Source: Nectonema munidae
Lineage: Eukaryota; Nematomorpha; Nectonematoida; Nectonematidae
Direction of reading: 5' to 3'
Length of the DNA: 64,000 nt
Assembly: GCA_030549495.1 (NCBI GenBank)
Contig: JAUIRK010001035.1
Location: 248,001-312,000, forward strand
Part shown: positions 14,301 to 26,430 of the stretch, piece after piece
How positions within the stretch are numbered: the first letter of the stretch is position 1
Layout of the letters: each line of letters opens with the position of its first letter
Program-made: the position numbers and the translations under genes
The notes under the pieces: model-generated
The model's database searches: none
What the model saw: only the letters and a program-made list of their open reading frames with translations
Told to the model about the DNA's origin: nothing

Positions 14301-16975
14301 GTGGTGAAGACAAAATCTAATATGATGATCATGATTAAATGTTGTCTTATAACAGCGATGAGTACCTTTAATTTCAAAGAAAGCCTGATTTCACTATTTA
14401 TATATTTTTTTTTAATTAAATTTATTATTATTTATTTATTATTACTGAAGACGGTACTTTTCTTAGAAACCTCTATTTATAAGACTTATCTAGCTTGTAT
14501 AAAGATTAAAAAATCGCCGATAAATTCTCCGAATTTGATAGTATAAAAAATCGTCAATTAACACACTATATTTACATATGGTAGAAATTTCCTTTCAATC
14601 CAAAATATGTGTAGAAGTGTTCAATACCTTATGTGCATAACACACTTGATTGTTTTAAAAATCACTCTAAAAAGGGGTGGTGCTATTGAATTTATTACAA
14701 ATATACGATGAATGAAAAAAACCATTGTTGCATTTTTGCAAAATTGCTGGCCAGAAAAAAACATGAAGCGTATCAACACTTCTACAAGTTTTTTGAAAAT
14801 ATAGTTGAAACTTCAGAAATGATAGGTTATTAACATCATGTTGATAAATATAATGCTAGCTTTGCTGACAAAGTATGCCCTCTTTCAATATGACAATTTA
14901 TCAATGCATATATGAAAAATTTTCTCCATCCGTTTGATTTCAACTCCAGGTTCCAGGTCTTTTGTCGATAAAAGATGTGAATCTAGAAAAGGCTATCACA
15001 AATTACAAAGAAGATTTGCCTTGTATAGAAATAATTTTCATAAAATTGCAAAGTTGGAAAAGTCATCTCATTATAATATCATCGAACATTCGACCTGAAT
15101 CTCAGGAATGCGATGTGATGCTATTTCCAAACATATATGTTCTTTTTACACGTGACTGGAAAATTGTCACCTGGAAAATTGCCTTTGGGAATATTACCCG
15201 TCCAAAAATTGTCATTTAAGAATTGTCACCATCGGAAAATTGCGAGGCGAAAAATTACCATCGCTTTAACCTAAAACCTGAACTTTTTTATTGCTAATTT
15301 GGAAAAACTTCACTGTAATATTGAATATAAAAAATTTGAAACTCTATTTATACTTCTATTAAAAATTTATATCACTTTAATTCATGTCTATTTCTAAGTT
15401 AGTCTTTATTTAAATCTAAACTGTTTCTTTAAACTTTGTACTAAGTACAAAGCACTTCAAAAATAAATTTGTCTTATACTGTGCTCAGGGTAGGGAGAAA
15501 ACTGGTATGCCGTAGGTCACAAGCTTTGAGACTCTTCTTGACAGACTTGTTCACGCATAGCCCGCCTATTGCAGTCTGCCTAGAACCCAACTTTTATTAA
15601 AAGACTTATACATGACGAGAGAGAAGTGCTTAAACCCAAGGGAACGATTCCTGATGAATAAGTTACTAAAATCTTAAAATATTTTATTAACCAGAAATTC
15701 TATTCACACGACCTCGTCTTGCTAACTATCTTATAGCAGGTTTAGTTATTCCTTAGTTATCATCCTTAAACAATTTCTATGTTTTTTGGCACTTCCTTTA
15801 CCAAGTCCTTTAATAATAATAATTGAAAAGAAAAAAACAAGAAATAATAATAATATTGGTTGTAACATGTTATTTATTGTATGTTTTTTGGTTCAAGTTA
15901 AAACTGCCCTGCTACCAAATCCTTACTTTTTAGAATTCGGTGCTACTAAATTTGTTTTTAATTTTGGCATTACGCTAAAGTTGATAAAATTTAGACATTT
16001 TTAATCGCAGACTATTTGATCAATACATATTTTAGGTTCATAAGCCCATTTAAGACGATTTAGAGTTTTTCTCAGTGAGGGTGGTGCATGTAGATTTATA
16101 ATATTTCACTACTTTTGCACACACCCTTCGCTCCTTTTTCTGTCAATTGTGTGGATACAAGTGCTGCTTCATCAACTAAAACCTCAACAAAGGCTTCAAT
16201 GAGCATACCTTCTGGCACTGAAGGAAGTGAGAAGTTTCGCAAGGGTTTCGCAAATGGAACTGCATGAATTGCAAATCCACTAGACCTGGAATTTATATAT
16301 TTCTATATCTAAGTTTTGTGATTGGTTTAAAAAATAAAAGACATATTAAAGAAGTACATAAGTACAAATATTAAATATGCATACTCCCATTCACCATAGG
16401 AAAACAAGCTGAAAGATATAGCGCCACTCCTACAAGAATTAAAATAACAGTGTAAAAAATGCAAGAAATATTCCCATTTAAATTCATTTGTTAGATTATT
16501 ATTTATTAGTATAGATGTGATTAATTTGAATGCCAAAGTTGACAAATCTCTTTTCTTTAAAAACAGAAGAATACCTGATGCCCAATAGGTTTTGTGTAAT
16601 TGCAGAACACGTGTGAGTAAAAGACTACTCCCACCCATATTCACCAAAATAAGCTTTCCACTATTAATGTTTTTAAGTATATATTTTAATATTATACTCT
16701 TTAAAAGGAACAAAAAATATTCAGAAATATCATTCCAAATTTGAAGAAAGTTTTAACTATACCTTAAAATGAGGGAAAAAATTTCTTAATTTTAATATTT
16801 TGGACACAAAATAAGTAGTACACTGACAAAATCTCAAAAATACAGAGCTTTGAAAGGAAAAACATCAGCAATTTTTCGTTGTCAAGCGGAGATTTGTCAA
16901 CTTAATAATTTCCAATATCTAAAATTATACCCACCCATAAAAATATGGTTCCGTATATTTTAAATTTATTATTTA
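8400..16975. other. Long AT-rich stretch without recognised genes
   Basis: No family motif in any frame. Items seen are a G13 run at 9605-9617, a C16 run at 10437-10452, a tRNA-like box B fragment near 12180 with no box A, a possible pogo-like pair of ends at about 13335 and 13826, a less AT-rich patch at 14000-14320, and repeated AAATTGTC/AAATTGCC phrases at 15150-15270. The 128-codon minus frame at 16327-16713 has no recognisable domain. Confidence 0.5.
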
Positions 16976-17035
16976 GTGAGTAAGGTTAGTTCGTTGGTCA
17001 ATCGCTACAATTAATTATAATCTAATCTTATCTAA

Positions 17036-17280
17036 TCAACATCTCACAAACAATCACATCCGAAATTGTCTAGTTCATTTTAGCATAACTTATAACTATG
17101 TATTTATATATCTAATAAGATAACACATTTGCCAAGGAAACAACTAACCAAAATATTCTTACAAAAGAATAATGAACAAGTTAATTGCAGAAAGCATATA
17201 TAAATACGTAGTTATAAGTTGCGCCAAAATGAACTTGAATATATCGGATGTGATTGTTTTGTTTTGTTGATGTGTTTGTT
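17036..17280. repeat. Imperfect inverted repeat (foldback)
   Basis: Left arm 17036-17110 and right arm 17197-17280 are reverse complements with some mismatches, sharing AATCACATCCG, AGTTCATTTT and ACTTATAACTA blocks around a loop of about 85 bases. Arms of about 75 bases suit a palindromic MITE. Short terminal repeats or a target duplication were not found, and no coding sequence is present. Confidence 0.5.
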
Positions 17281-17289
17281 AAATTACAG

Positions 17290-20200
17290 GCAAAAGTTAA
17301 TAATAATAATTAGTTAGTTAGTAAGTATTTTATAGCAAGTTTGACCTTCTCTCGATTAGTTGTTCCATTCGATTTTTATTTGCATGTTCACAATTTGGCG
17401 CGAATTAACTAACTACCTTGAAAATTATTTCTAACAATCTTGATTTATTATACTGTTAATTCAAATGAAATTATTTCACTGTTTATTTCCTCATTACCCA
17501 AAATTTGGATAAATTAACTGCGAGATTTTTAAGAAAAAACTCTGCTAAAAATGTTAAAAAGAAAAAAATGAAAGCAATATTTAGCGACCGAAAAGAGAGG
17601 TAAATATTTTTTAAAACTTAAAGATCAGGAAGAGACTAGAGGCCCTATTAAGCACTGAAAAAATCACTATATCGTAATTTACAACATTCATTTAGATTGA
17701 TATATCTTCTTGTCTGCAGTGTAAGTAGAAAATATTTTATTTTTTTCTGAGAACCCAACTTCCTTTGCAACATGGTCTATTGTGAATAGAGATTTTAGTT
17801 AGAATGCGCATACTTATTTTGACTAAATTAAAAATATTTTTGAAAATTTTGAATCAAAAATGAAGAACAATTAGTTTTTAACGCTTTTGGAAGTTAATGA
17901 ACTGAGTTTTATTTTGAGACCTCAACTTCATTTGCGTAATGGCGTGGATTTTACTTGTGGACATTTAAGAATGCTTTCCCACTCTAAGTGCCACTTTGCT
18001 ACTTTATAGCAATTGCTAAATTTGAGTTGAAAAATTCTCTAAAAATTATTGAATTATTTGATTCCTATCTTTTCATTGCTGAGACATCAAGATTCAAGGA
18101 AGTGAAGAATTAAATTTAGATTAGATCTGTATTTTAGATCTCAAGCGGTTGATGAACTCGGATTATAAAGGAAGATTTGCTAGAGTGTGCTAGTTGTATT
18201 CGGAGTGTACATTATATTGATAACACATGTTATTTATTTCAATTTTCACTAATTTTACTTCTTGGGTATTTTAACTTTACATTTGGTATTAAATTTTGGA
18301 ACTTCTAAAAGAAAAGGCTTGCTCTCCTTGTGATATATAATTTACTGTTCCTTAAAAATTCAGAGGCATAAACAATGTTTCTTGCATCAGGAATGTCAAT
18401 CACTGTCTCTCATGTTTTGGCTTTAACATTAATAATAATAATAATAGGAAGCAAATATGGAAATGAAGGGAGATGTGGGATGTGTGGTGTGCATTATAAG
18501 AGGAAGCCTCTTGAAAGAACTGCTGCAGACACCTCATTCATTCTTCTGAGCTTCTTCCCATCAAAAGTTGTTTTTTACTCTGTGACACTCTTCACGAAAT
18601 GTACTTTTGTACTCTCCTCATTATCCTCCTCCCTTTATTTGTGTGTGTGTATGAGAGAGATTTGTTGCGTGTGAGCTTTGCATTGTCATTACCTACCAAA
18701 TCACTCCTGTCTTTGTGATATTTTTATAAATATTTAAATTTTTTTCATGGGTGTCCCTGTCTCCTTCCATTCTTTCGAAGCATTCAGTTTCACAAGAGGT
18801 CTTTGTAATGGCGATTATACAAGATGAATGATGGTGAGAAAGGGAAACAAAAACAAAGAAAAAACAAAACAAACTTCAATCAGACTTGTGCACATAAACA
18901 TGCAAATTTTTTCATTTGAAAAGGAGAGAATGGAATCTGTCCTCTTGTCAAATCGTCAGTGTCGTGTGCAATGCTCTCTCGCAGTTGACCCTTTCATCTG
19001 ATACTTCTCCCTTTCTTCCTTTTGGCCTGACTTCAATTCTTTGAACTAATTCCACGCATTGGTCTTTTACAGTTCCCATTAGCACCGGTGTTGTACCGGC
19101 ACTACGATTCCATTAAAAATGAGCCTACTTTACCCATCGGGTCAAAATGTTCCTTCATTATTTATATATTTTTACATGAAAATTTTTGAAGATAATTTCA
19201 TCTTTATGATACACAAACAAACCTTATAGATTTTTTTTAAAGTTAATCTTTTTAAATTAATTTGAGGTCATTGAACTTAATTGATTCAAAAAAAAATAAT
19301 CTTTTTTGAGCACTCATTGTATATATTATTAAAAAATATTGTAGATAAATTAAAAATAAATCAAAATCATACCAGAATATTTTCTAGTCGTTTACTGTAT
19401 CTACCTTTTGAAGGCTGTTTTACATCCACCACATGCAGTTATTTGTGCTATGTATATTGTTCTACTAATGCATTTAACTTTTTTGAGGGACAATAACTTT
19501 AATACTTTGCGTTTACAAAAATCCTATTCTTCTCTTTGAAAAAAGCTTTATTTTATATCTTTCATATCTTTTATTGTAGCTTTTAACTTTCCACTTTTTC
19601 TTGTCTTTACCACTTATTTTTTTCTTGATGAAGAAACTTATTTTTGAAAGCGTTTGATAAAGTCCCAACTACAGTGTGATTCAAAAGTAGCCATGCATAA
19701 TAGGAAAAACTATTTATTAACACAAAATAAAATCGCCTGTATTTACTAATGCTTTTTAAACTAATCTTCTCTTTTACATTAAATGTCCTCTTATTCCTCT
19801 TTTTAGTGAGTTAGAAACATGAAACATAATCAAAAATTTCATTTTGTTGCTTTTTTGAAAAAATATTGGCAACCATTCTGAGCATGTTACATAAATACAC
19901 CGTTCTTATAATTCATTTCGTATAAAAAAATTAATTAATTTTCGTATTTATGGCGACATTTAAATCACCGTGTATATTTGAAAACTTTCTACTTTTAGAT
20001 AAGATACTTTTTTGGAAACAGAAAAAACTTTTCTCAACTTTGGAATCTAGGGCTTCCAACTTTCGCTCATCCGACTAGTAACACCCCTCCTTTACCGTTC
20101 TTCCAGGCGCGATTCTACTGGAAACTCTGAAAAATGTAGAATGTATACTTTTTTAAGAAACAATATATTGCGATGCTTAAATTGAATCTCATATTATTCA

Positions 20201-20538
20201 ATTATAGATCATATTTGTGCGTATTTCAAATTGTTGTTTGCAGAATAATCCATTTTGTTGATTTTGATTAGTTTTATATATATTTTCTAAATTTGTTATA
20301 TTATTACTTTATCAAAATTTTAATAATAAATATAAGTTTTTTAATTAAAGAAAGGATTAAGAGAAATTTTTTTAAATAGAAAAATGTGAATTTAAGCAAT
20401 ATAATTAAAATTTGTAATATAAAAGAATTTAAAACAAATTCTAGAAATAGAAAAAGCAAAAATAAAATTTTAACGAATTTTCAATTAATAGAAAAAATAG
20501 ATCACAAGCATTCATAAGAAAATTTTATGCTTCTAACA
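17290..20538. other. AT-rich spacer with a less AT-rich patch
   Basis: The part from about 18370 to 19110 is less AT-rich and holds a 99-codon plus frame (18375-18674) with no known motif, and a GTGTGTGT run. The rest is AT-rich. No gene can be supported. Confidence 0.45.
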
Positions 20539-21004
20539 CAGGGTTTCTCAACCGCGGTCCACGTGGACTCTAAGGATCCATCTAATAATTCAGGGGGTCC
20601 ACAGGCGAAATATTATAAATTGGGGGTCCACAATGATATTTTGGTGGTCGATGAAGAAAACCATCTCATAACGGTTTTTATTATAAAAAGTTCGCAATAG
20701 ACTTGACATCGTAAAAAGAAGTGCTTTACGACTAGCAATAACTTCAATGCAACCAGATATAAAGAATCTCGTTGAGCAGCACCAACCACAGGGATCTCAT
20801 TAAATGTCTTTCGTTTTATATTATAAAAATTGTTGCATTAGATTTGCTTTCATTTCAATATGAATTCTAAGTATGTAACCCGAAAAATTTTATTAGTGAA
20901 AAATATTAAAATAAATATTTTTTGTCCAATTTTTATAAAGGGGTCCACCAAGAAAAAAAGAAGTGAAAAGGGGTCCATGAGTAAAAAAAGGTTGAGAAAC
21001 ACGG
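20539..21004. mobile_element. hAT MITE (CAGGGTTTCTCAACC ends, copy A)
   Basis: The left end CAGGGTTTCTCAACCGCGG and the right end GGTTGAGAAACACGG form a terminal inverted repeat of about 15 bases with two mismatches. A perfect 12-base palindrome GTCCACGTGGAC follows the left end. GGGGTCCAC-type phrases recur at both ends. Flanks TTCTAACA and TCCTAGAT match at five of eight, a decayed 8-bp target duplication. No transposase is encoded. Confidence 0.7.
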
Positions 21005-21679
21005 TCCTAGATCGAACATATCCAATGCTATTAATTGTCGAGACTGGAAATAAGGATAAGCCGTTGCTCCTCAAGAAATGTCTTATAAGGCAAGTGTCAT
21101 ATAGAACTTATGACAGCAAAATTCTAACTTTGCCTTTTCCTGTCAGAGTCGTGTTTCATCATAAGAAACGAGAAGAAAGAGTAGGCGCTATACCCATTTG
21201 TTTAGGTTAGCTTTGAAAAGTACTTGCTTTAAGAGGAAATAACCATCATTCCAAATTGACAATACCGTCTGTAATTTCAACTATTGCTTGAGTTAAGTCT
21301 AAAAGTTTCCAAGTTTGAACAGAAATCGATGGTAGCAGGAAGCGCAAAAGCTGTTGATAAGCTCTGCTTGTATTTAATCATCTAAATTCTAAACCAAGAA
21401 TGGACAAAGTAAAGCCAAAAGTTTTTTGCGTGACAGCCCTTATGTGTTGAAAAAGAGAATGATAGGGATACAGGTTTTAATTTGAAAGTCAGAATAGCTA
21501 GGGAATTATTTATTATTTCCTTTATTATTTTGAACACACACACACACAGTGTTCATAGTCATAAATGATAGGCAACGAATGAAGAGAATTCCAAAAGAAG
21601 TGAAAGCTTGGTCTGAATATAGTTGAGTTTAAAAGTTTTGTGATGAAATATTTCTTCATTTTTGACTTGTGCCATAGAG

Positions 21680-22279
21680 CAGGGTTTCTCAACGTGGGCC
21701 ATATGGCCCTGAGGGGCCACAAAAATATGTTTTCCATAGAATACATCAGATCGGAGAGAAGTCACAAAACAAGTTATAAGTTCGGATTGATATAGATGGA
21801 TGTTTATAATTAAAAGGTAAGCTGACGAAAAGACTCATTTTTATTTATAAAAATGCTTCAAAGCTGTCGATTTTTCTTTATTATATACATTACATATGAT
21901 ACAAAAACTATTTTAGCAACTATATCTTGAAACTTTATATAAAAATTCTATTTTGATGAACATTTTATAGTTTTCTTTCCACATCTACTAGGTTTAGACC
22001 ATTAATATATTAAATAAAAAAGACTCAATTGGTAAGCAACTTTAATTCTAAATTAAGAAAAAAAGTTATAATTTAGAAGCACTATAATTTTTGAATGAAT
22101 TTTACAGTTTTTTTGCTTTTATGTTATGTTGTTTGAATGAATAACCTCATGAAAAAGTTCCAAATTTTCTTTTTTGACCTCTAAAAAATAGAAAAATATT
22201 AAAAAAAAACTTTATGGGGTCATGCAATAATATTTATGCAAAAAGGAGGCCATGGTAGAAAAAAGGTTGAGAACCATTG
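21680..22279. mobile_element. hAT MITE (CAGGGTTTCTCAAC ends, copy B)
   Basis: The left end CAGGGTTTCTCAACGTGGG and right end AAGGTTGAGAACCATTG are inverted repeats. A perfect 14-base palindrome GGGCCATATGGCCC lies at 21696-21709. It shares terminal sequence with the element at 20539 but has a different interior. Flanks CCATAGAG and ATCTAGGA resemble the hAT target preference for a central CTAGA but no longer match each other well. Noncoding. Confidence 0.65.
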
Positions 22280-22786
22280 ATCTAGGATATCATTCGGTAT
22301 TCAGAATAGACAAATTCTGGTGTATTCAAAATTTTAGCCATTAAAAATAATAGAATAATTTTTGGTATAAATAAATGAATCAATTCATACAAAATTTTGG
22401 TTTTCTCAAGTTTCGGTTTGAGGATGTTTGACTGAAATTTCTAAAGTATTTATGATTTTTGGAGTTACATTTAAATCCAGCGCTTTGGATATATAAATTT
22501 ATATGGGGAATATAAAACAAACTTGGAAACCGAAATTTAGGACGGAATATGACTCTAAGTTTATAAAATTAATAAATAACAATGCTAAAAATTCTGCCCC
22601 AATTTCAAATAAAGTTGAATTTAAAAATGTCTTCTTTCAGTAGATAATATAAAGAGAGGCAGAATTTTTACAATTTTTATTAATTGAAAAAATAACAAAA
22701 AGATTTTAGATTCTCAAAGAATAATCTATAACTCAAAGATGTCTCCTTTAACCCTCATTACCCCTATAATTTAGACCCCCTAATTT
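22280..22786. other. AT-rich spacer between MITE and piggyBac
   Basis: No gene or repeat end seen. Confidence 0.5.
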
Positions 22787-24835
22787 CCCTTTCGGGTCCA
22801 TATGGACCCATTTTAATTGTAAATGTTTATAATTAAAAATTTGAAAGAAATTTATTGAAATCATTAAGATAATAGAATTATAAAAGTTTTAACAAAAATT
22901 GAAGCAATTACTGCAAACGTTGCTATGATGTTCTCTACAAACAAATTTGTCGCACTTGATACAACTAGAATCATGTTTATTGTCTGAACAAAGATGACAC
23001 CTTCCTCTTTTTCTCTTCATTGGGATGCCATTAATTTTACTAGCTATTTTTTCTTTTGCTGGAATGCTTCTAGGTAGAGTTTTTCTTCTATCCATTTGCA
23101 CAGAAACCAATTGTTTTCCTAAGGCATCCAAGAATAGTCTTCTTTTATACGGGCAATTTTCATATTTTTTTGTAATGTCAGAATAAAGAATAAAAGAATT
23201 TAGAGCGGAAATGTCTAAAATGTTAAAAAAGACAGCCCTTTGTTTTATTATAGTCAGATATTATCAATGGAGTTTTTTTCTTTGTTTCATTACAATTTAT
23301 TTCGTGGTGGTAAGTGCTTTGAAGTAACACTGTTTTATATTTTTTAGGCATATACAAAACGATTGTGAAGTCATCTGTAAAAAAATATAATGAGCTAAAT
23401 TGCGTTCTTCCTTTCATTGAGGAAAAGTTTTCAGGAATTGATGTCTTGTTTTTTTTTTCAATGTACCCAAACATGTGATGTTCTTTTTTAGTAATTTTTC
23501 AGCCAAAGGATATGATGTAAAAAAATTATCAAAGGTTATGTTATGAACTTTCAAACCATCGCATAGCTCCAAAACACTATTTTCTGCTAAATTTTTTTCT
23601 ATAGAATCAAAATTTTTTCCCAAGTAGGGTTTGATTCTCCAAACATAATGTGTCTCAGCATCGCATAACGCCCAAAATTTTATGCCATGTTTTGCTGGTT
23701 TTTTAGGCATGTATTGTTTGAACGGAACTCTGCCACGGAAACTTTTTAGTTGTTCAATTTTAATTATACAAATTTTGAGAAATAGGGCTCCAGATTTCCC
23801 AAAAGTCTCGGAAGGCTGCAAACTTATCTTTTTGCTTTCTTTGGATTCTTTTTGCACTATTGTCAAAACTTAAAGTTGAGCACCGCTCTTCAAATCTATG
23901 ACGTGCCATAGTTGCAGCAAAAATTGGGCGTCCATTCTCTTGGCTCCGTAAATTTTTGTTGCTTCATTTTTTTACCTGTACACTCCAAGCAAAATTAAAA
24001 CACCAAAAAATGCCTTCAGTTCAACAAAATCCAAAGCTTTCCAGTTGTCTCCAATTTTTCATTTCCTTTTTGATTGGTAATTTTAAGAATCAAGTTTAAA
24101 ATATTGGGTGGAAAAAACAATGAAAATGCTGAAGTTTCTTCATCAATATGTTAAATTGAGTACCTTGTGGGGCCTGGTTTCAAAGATACTATATTGCAAG
24201 ATATTCTTTTGCCTGAAGAATTGGGTGTTTCACAACTCTACACGATTTTTTTGTCTTTCGAAAATAAAGAAGTGCTTTGATTCAAGTAATCGGTATCATT
24301 GTCACCTGAAGATGATGAAGAAGAAATATGTGATATCATATCTATCAGATGAAATATCGGAAAAAAAACTTTCTGAGTTATTACCAGTATATATAATTTT
24401 TGATTTTGGAATCCACAAAACGGCTTTAGGAGGCATAATTTGTAAAAGTGCTAAAATTTTGAAAAAAATGTAACAACAAATTTCAGAATAAAGTTACTTA
24501 AAATTTAAATTTTGCTACTTTTAGTTTTATAAACTTATAAAAATCTTCCCAAATCTTTAACTTTATCTACATATTTTGTTTTATATTTTAAACTTTTTTA
24601 TGTATGATGTAGATAAAAAAAATATATATCAATAAAATATAATATAAAAATCACTTGAATTTTTTATTTTTATATATTTTTTACATTTGTATAGATGCCG
24701 TTATTCTTTGATGGAACGTCTTGCAATGTAAAATAAAATTATGAGAGTTGTAAAAAATTATTTTAATCTTTCATTTGTTTTTTTGAAGTTTTAAAAAGTA
24801 TAAAAACACACGGGTCCAAATGGACCCGATAAGGG
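22787..24835 (-). mobile_element. piggyBac DNA transposon, decayed
   Basis: The ends are inverted repeats: left CCCTTTCGGGTCCATATGG and, read inward from the right, CCCTTATCGGGTCCATTTGG. The left copy contains a perfect 16-base palindrome at 22794-22809. Coding on the minus strand covers most of the interior. The TTAA duplication expected of piggyBac is not intact on either side. The interior is interrupted by several stops and frame changes, so the element cannot move by itself. Confidence 0.8.
22889..24470 (-). pseudogene. piggyBac transposase (DDE_Tnp_1_7), broken
   Basis: Pieces in order on the minus strand: an N-terminal part with several stops (24470-23880); the catalytic core at 23866-23414 with VPFKQYMPKKPAKHGIKFW, the first Asp in CDAETHYVW and the second in FDNFFTSYPLAEKL; the third Asp in FFNILDISALNSF near 23240-23170; KRRLFLDALGKQLV; and a C-terminal cysteine-rich domain at about 23040-22892 (RGRCHLC..., then C-x2-C and H/C pairs ending in CSNCFNFC). 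Order and motifs are those of piggyBac transposases, which cut at TTAA. The three acidic residues survive, but at least three frame breaks and several stops make it a pseudogene. Confidence 0.82.
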
Positions 24836-25268
24836 TAATATGTGATTTTTTAATTTTTGTCTTAATAGATAATGATTTTTAGAAAAAAAATTTTTAAGTA
24901 TGATAATTGATTCTGATAAAACAAATTCAAGAAACATCACAAAGCTTTATGAATTGAATTGTGATTTTTACACATGTTTAATATCTTTAGAAAAGTATAT
25001 CGTTTCCCTTTTTAAGATTACGTAATTATATATTTTAAAAAATCATTGTCTTTTTGTTTAAATAAACCACGCAAAAATCGTACATCTGATTGGCTAAAAT
25101 TTAATCATTTACAGTTATTCCCATATATAAAATTTAATATAGAGAGCAAAGTGTGTTACCGGGTGCTAGTAGTACGCTATTTTGCCATAGAACAATATCT
25201 TATGCTTACGCGTACATATAAATTGAAATGCTCTGATAATAAAGACATAATATGATAGAATTAACATG

Positions 25269-25274
25269 TTTATT
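25269..25274 (-). terminator. Candidate poly(A) signal of the globin gene
   Basis: AATAAA on the minus strand, about 103 bases past the globin stop codon, a normal distance for a short 3' UTR. In DNA this AT-rich the hexamer is common, so the support is position only. Confidence 0.4.
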
Positions 25275-25376
25275 GGCATAAATTTATCAGCAGTTGTTCA
25301 AAAATGATTGACAACTTGCTTGTATGTATATAAAATTTCTTTGTTGTTCTATGCTCCAAACTTTAATTCGATAAGT

Positions 25377-25502
25377 TCAGTAGCCTGAAGTGAGTTCAGC
25401 AAAAAGATGAGTAAAAAAAGTATCGTATATTTTCACCAATCCTGGAGACATTTTTTCGCTAAGTTCATTGAAAACAAGGTTAGTTAATATTTCTTTGAAT
25501 TT
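25377..25502 (-). CDS. Globin gene, exon 3 (G-H helices and stop)
   Basis: Terminal coding exon, 41 codons plus TGA, residues 143-183. It begins right after a strong acceptor (a run of T then AAG) in phase 0, matching the phase-0 donor of exon 2. The reading KFKEILTNLVFNEL, then SEKMSPGLVKIYDTFF and THLFAELTSGY, is a standard end of helix G, GH corner and helix H; the SPGLVKIYDTFF part fits the family pattern mt.eL..aw..f, with Ile-Tyr where Ala-Trp is usual. The protein ends at the normal C-terminus with no long tail. The exon lies about 10.2 kb downstream of exon 2, but order, strand, phase and helix register all agree, and no other exon-3-like frame is visible between them. The main doubt is whether an RNA would confirm this long splice. 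Confidence 0.8.
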   Translation of the reverse strand, partial: KFKEILTNLVFNELSEKMSPGLVKIYDTFFTHLFAELTSGY

Positions 25503-26045
25503 CTTAAAAAAAAATAATAAACAATTAAAACTTAAAGTTACTTTGAACAAATTATTCAGCATTTGAAACTAGTAAAATGCTCTATGTTGATCCTCACTCA
25601 GACAAAGCGTGCAAAACAAAATAATAAGTTTATATGTTTTGAAACTTTCTTTTCGAAATTATAAAATTGCTTAAAAAATGTAAATGTTGAAAGTTAGAAA
25701 AATTCAAAGTTAAAGGTATGAGATGATTGAGGGGTAAAGAAACGCAAAAGTAAAAAATAATGTAAAGATACACTACAATAAAAAAGTTCAAATTAGATGA
25801 GGCTATCAGTAAAAAGCCACCTCTGCCTTCAATAAAATTTGAACCTGACACAGATACATACTTTTATACTTCCTATTGTGTATTTTCATAAATAAGAGAA
25901 AAGATATAAACACTGTGACTAAAAATTTATGCATAAAAAAAGAAAAGAGAATTCAAGGCTGGCATGAAATTGGCTATAACCACTACTCACATATATAATG
26001 ATATTGAACTCAAAATTATCAAAACTATATCGTAAAATTGAATAC

Positions 26046-26430
26046 TAGGGGTTCTCAACCTGGCGTACGTGTACCACCAGTGGTACATTTGCAAGAGGGT
26101 GCATTTATTTTAAGGAAAACAGTGGGATTTATATTGTATTATTACAATCTGTTAATGTCAAACGTAACAGATACAAAAGTTTTGTGTCCGAGATTACATT
26201 CAAAACACAATACATCGCGGAAACATAAATCAAGCACTTTTGACACATTTTCTCATCTCTTTCTCTCTCTCTGTCTTTCTCACCAATGTAAGAATAAAAA
26301 ATTTTTCTTAGTCTTATTCTGGATTTTAAAATTTAAAGGGTACAAAAAATTTTTAAACTAAAAAATATATGCCATAAAAAATTTATGGCATGAGCTAGGG
26401 GTACATTTAAAAAAAGGTTGGGAACCCCTG
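26046..26430. mobile_element. hAT MITE in globin intron 2
   Basis: The left end TAGGGGTTCTCAACC and right end GGTTGGGAACCCCTG are inverted repeats with two mismatches. The subterminal GTACCACCAGTGGTAC is an inverted repeat with a two-base centre. GTACATTT recurs near both ends. The 8-bp flanks no longer match well. Noncoding; the plus-strand frame through it is accidental. Confidence 0.7.

Noticed and set aside
14003-14320. 105-codon plus-strand frame with a hydrophobic N-terminus
   Set aside because: It would start on a non-ATG codon, shows no family motif, and the hydrophobic stretch is common in AT-rich noise.
16327-16713. 128-codon minus-strand frame
   Set aside because: No known motif, hydrophobic AT-driven composition, no splice or promoter context.
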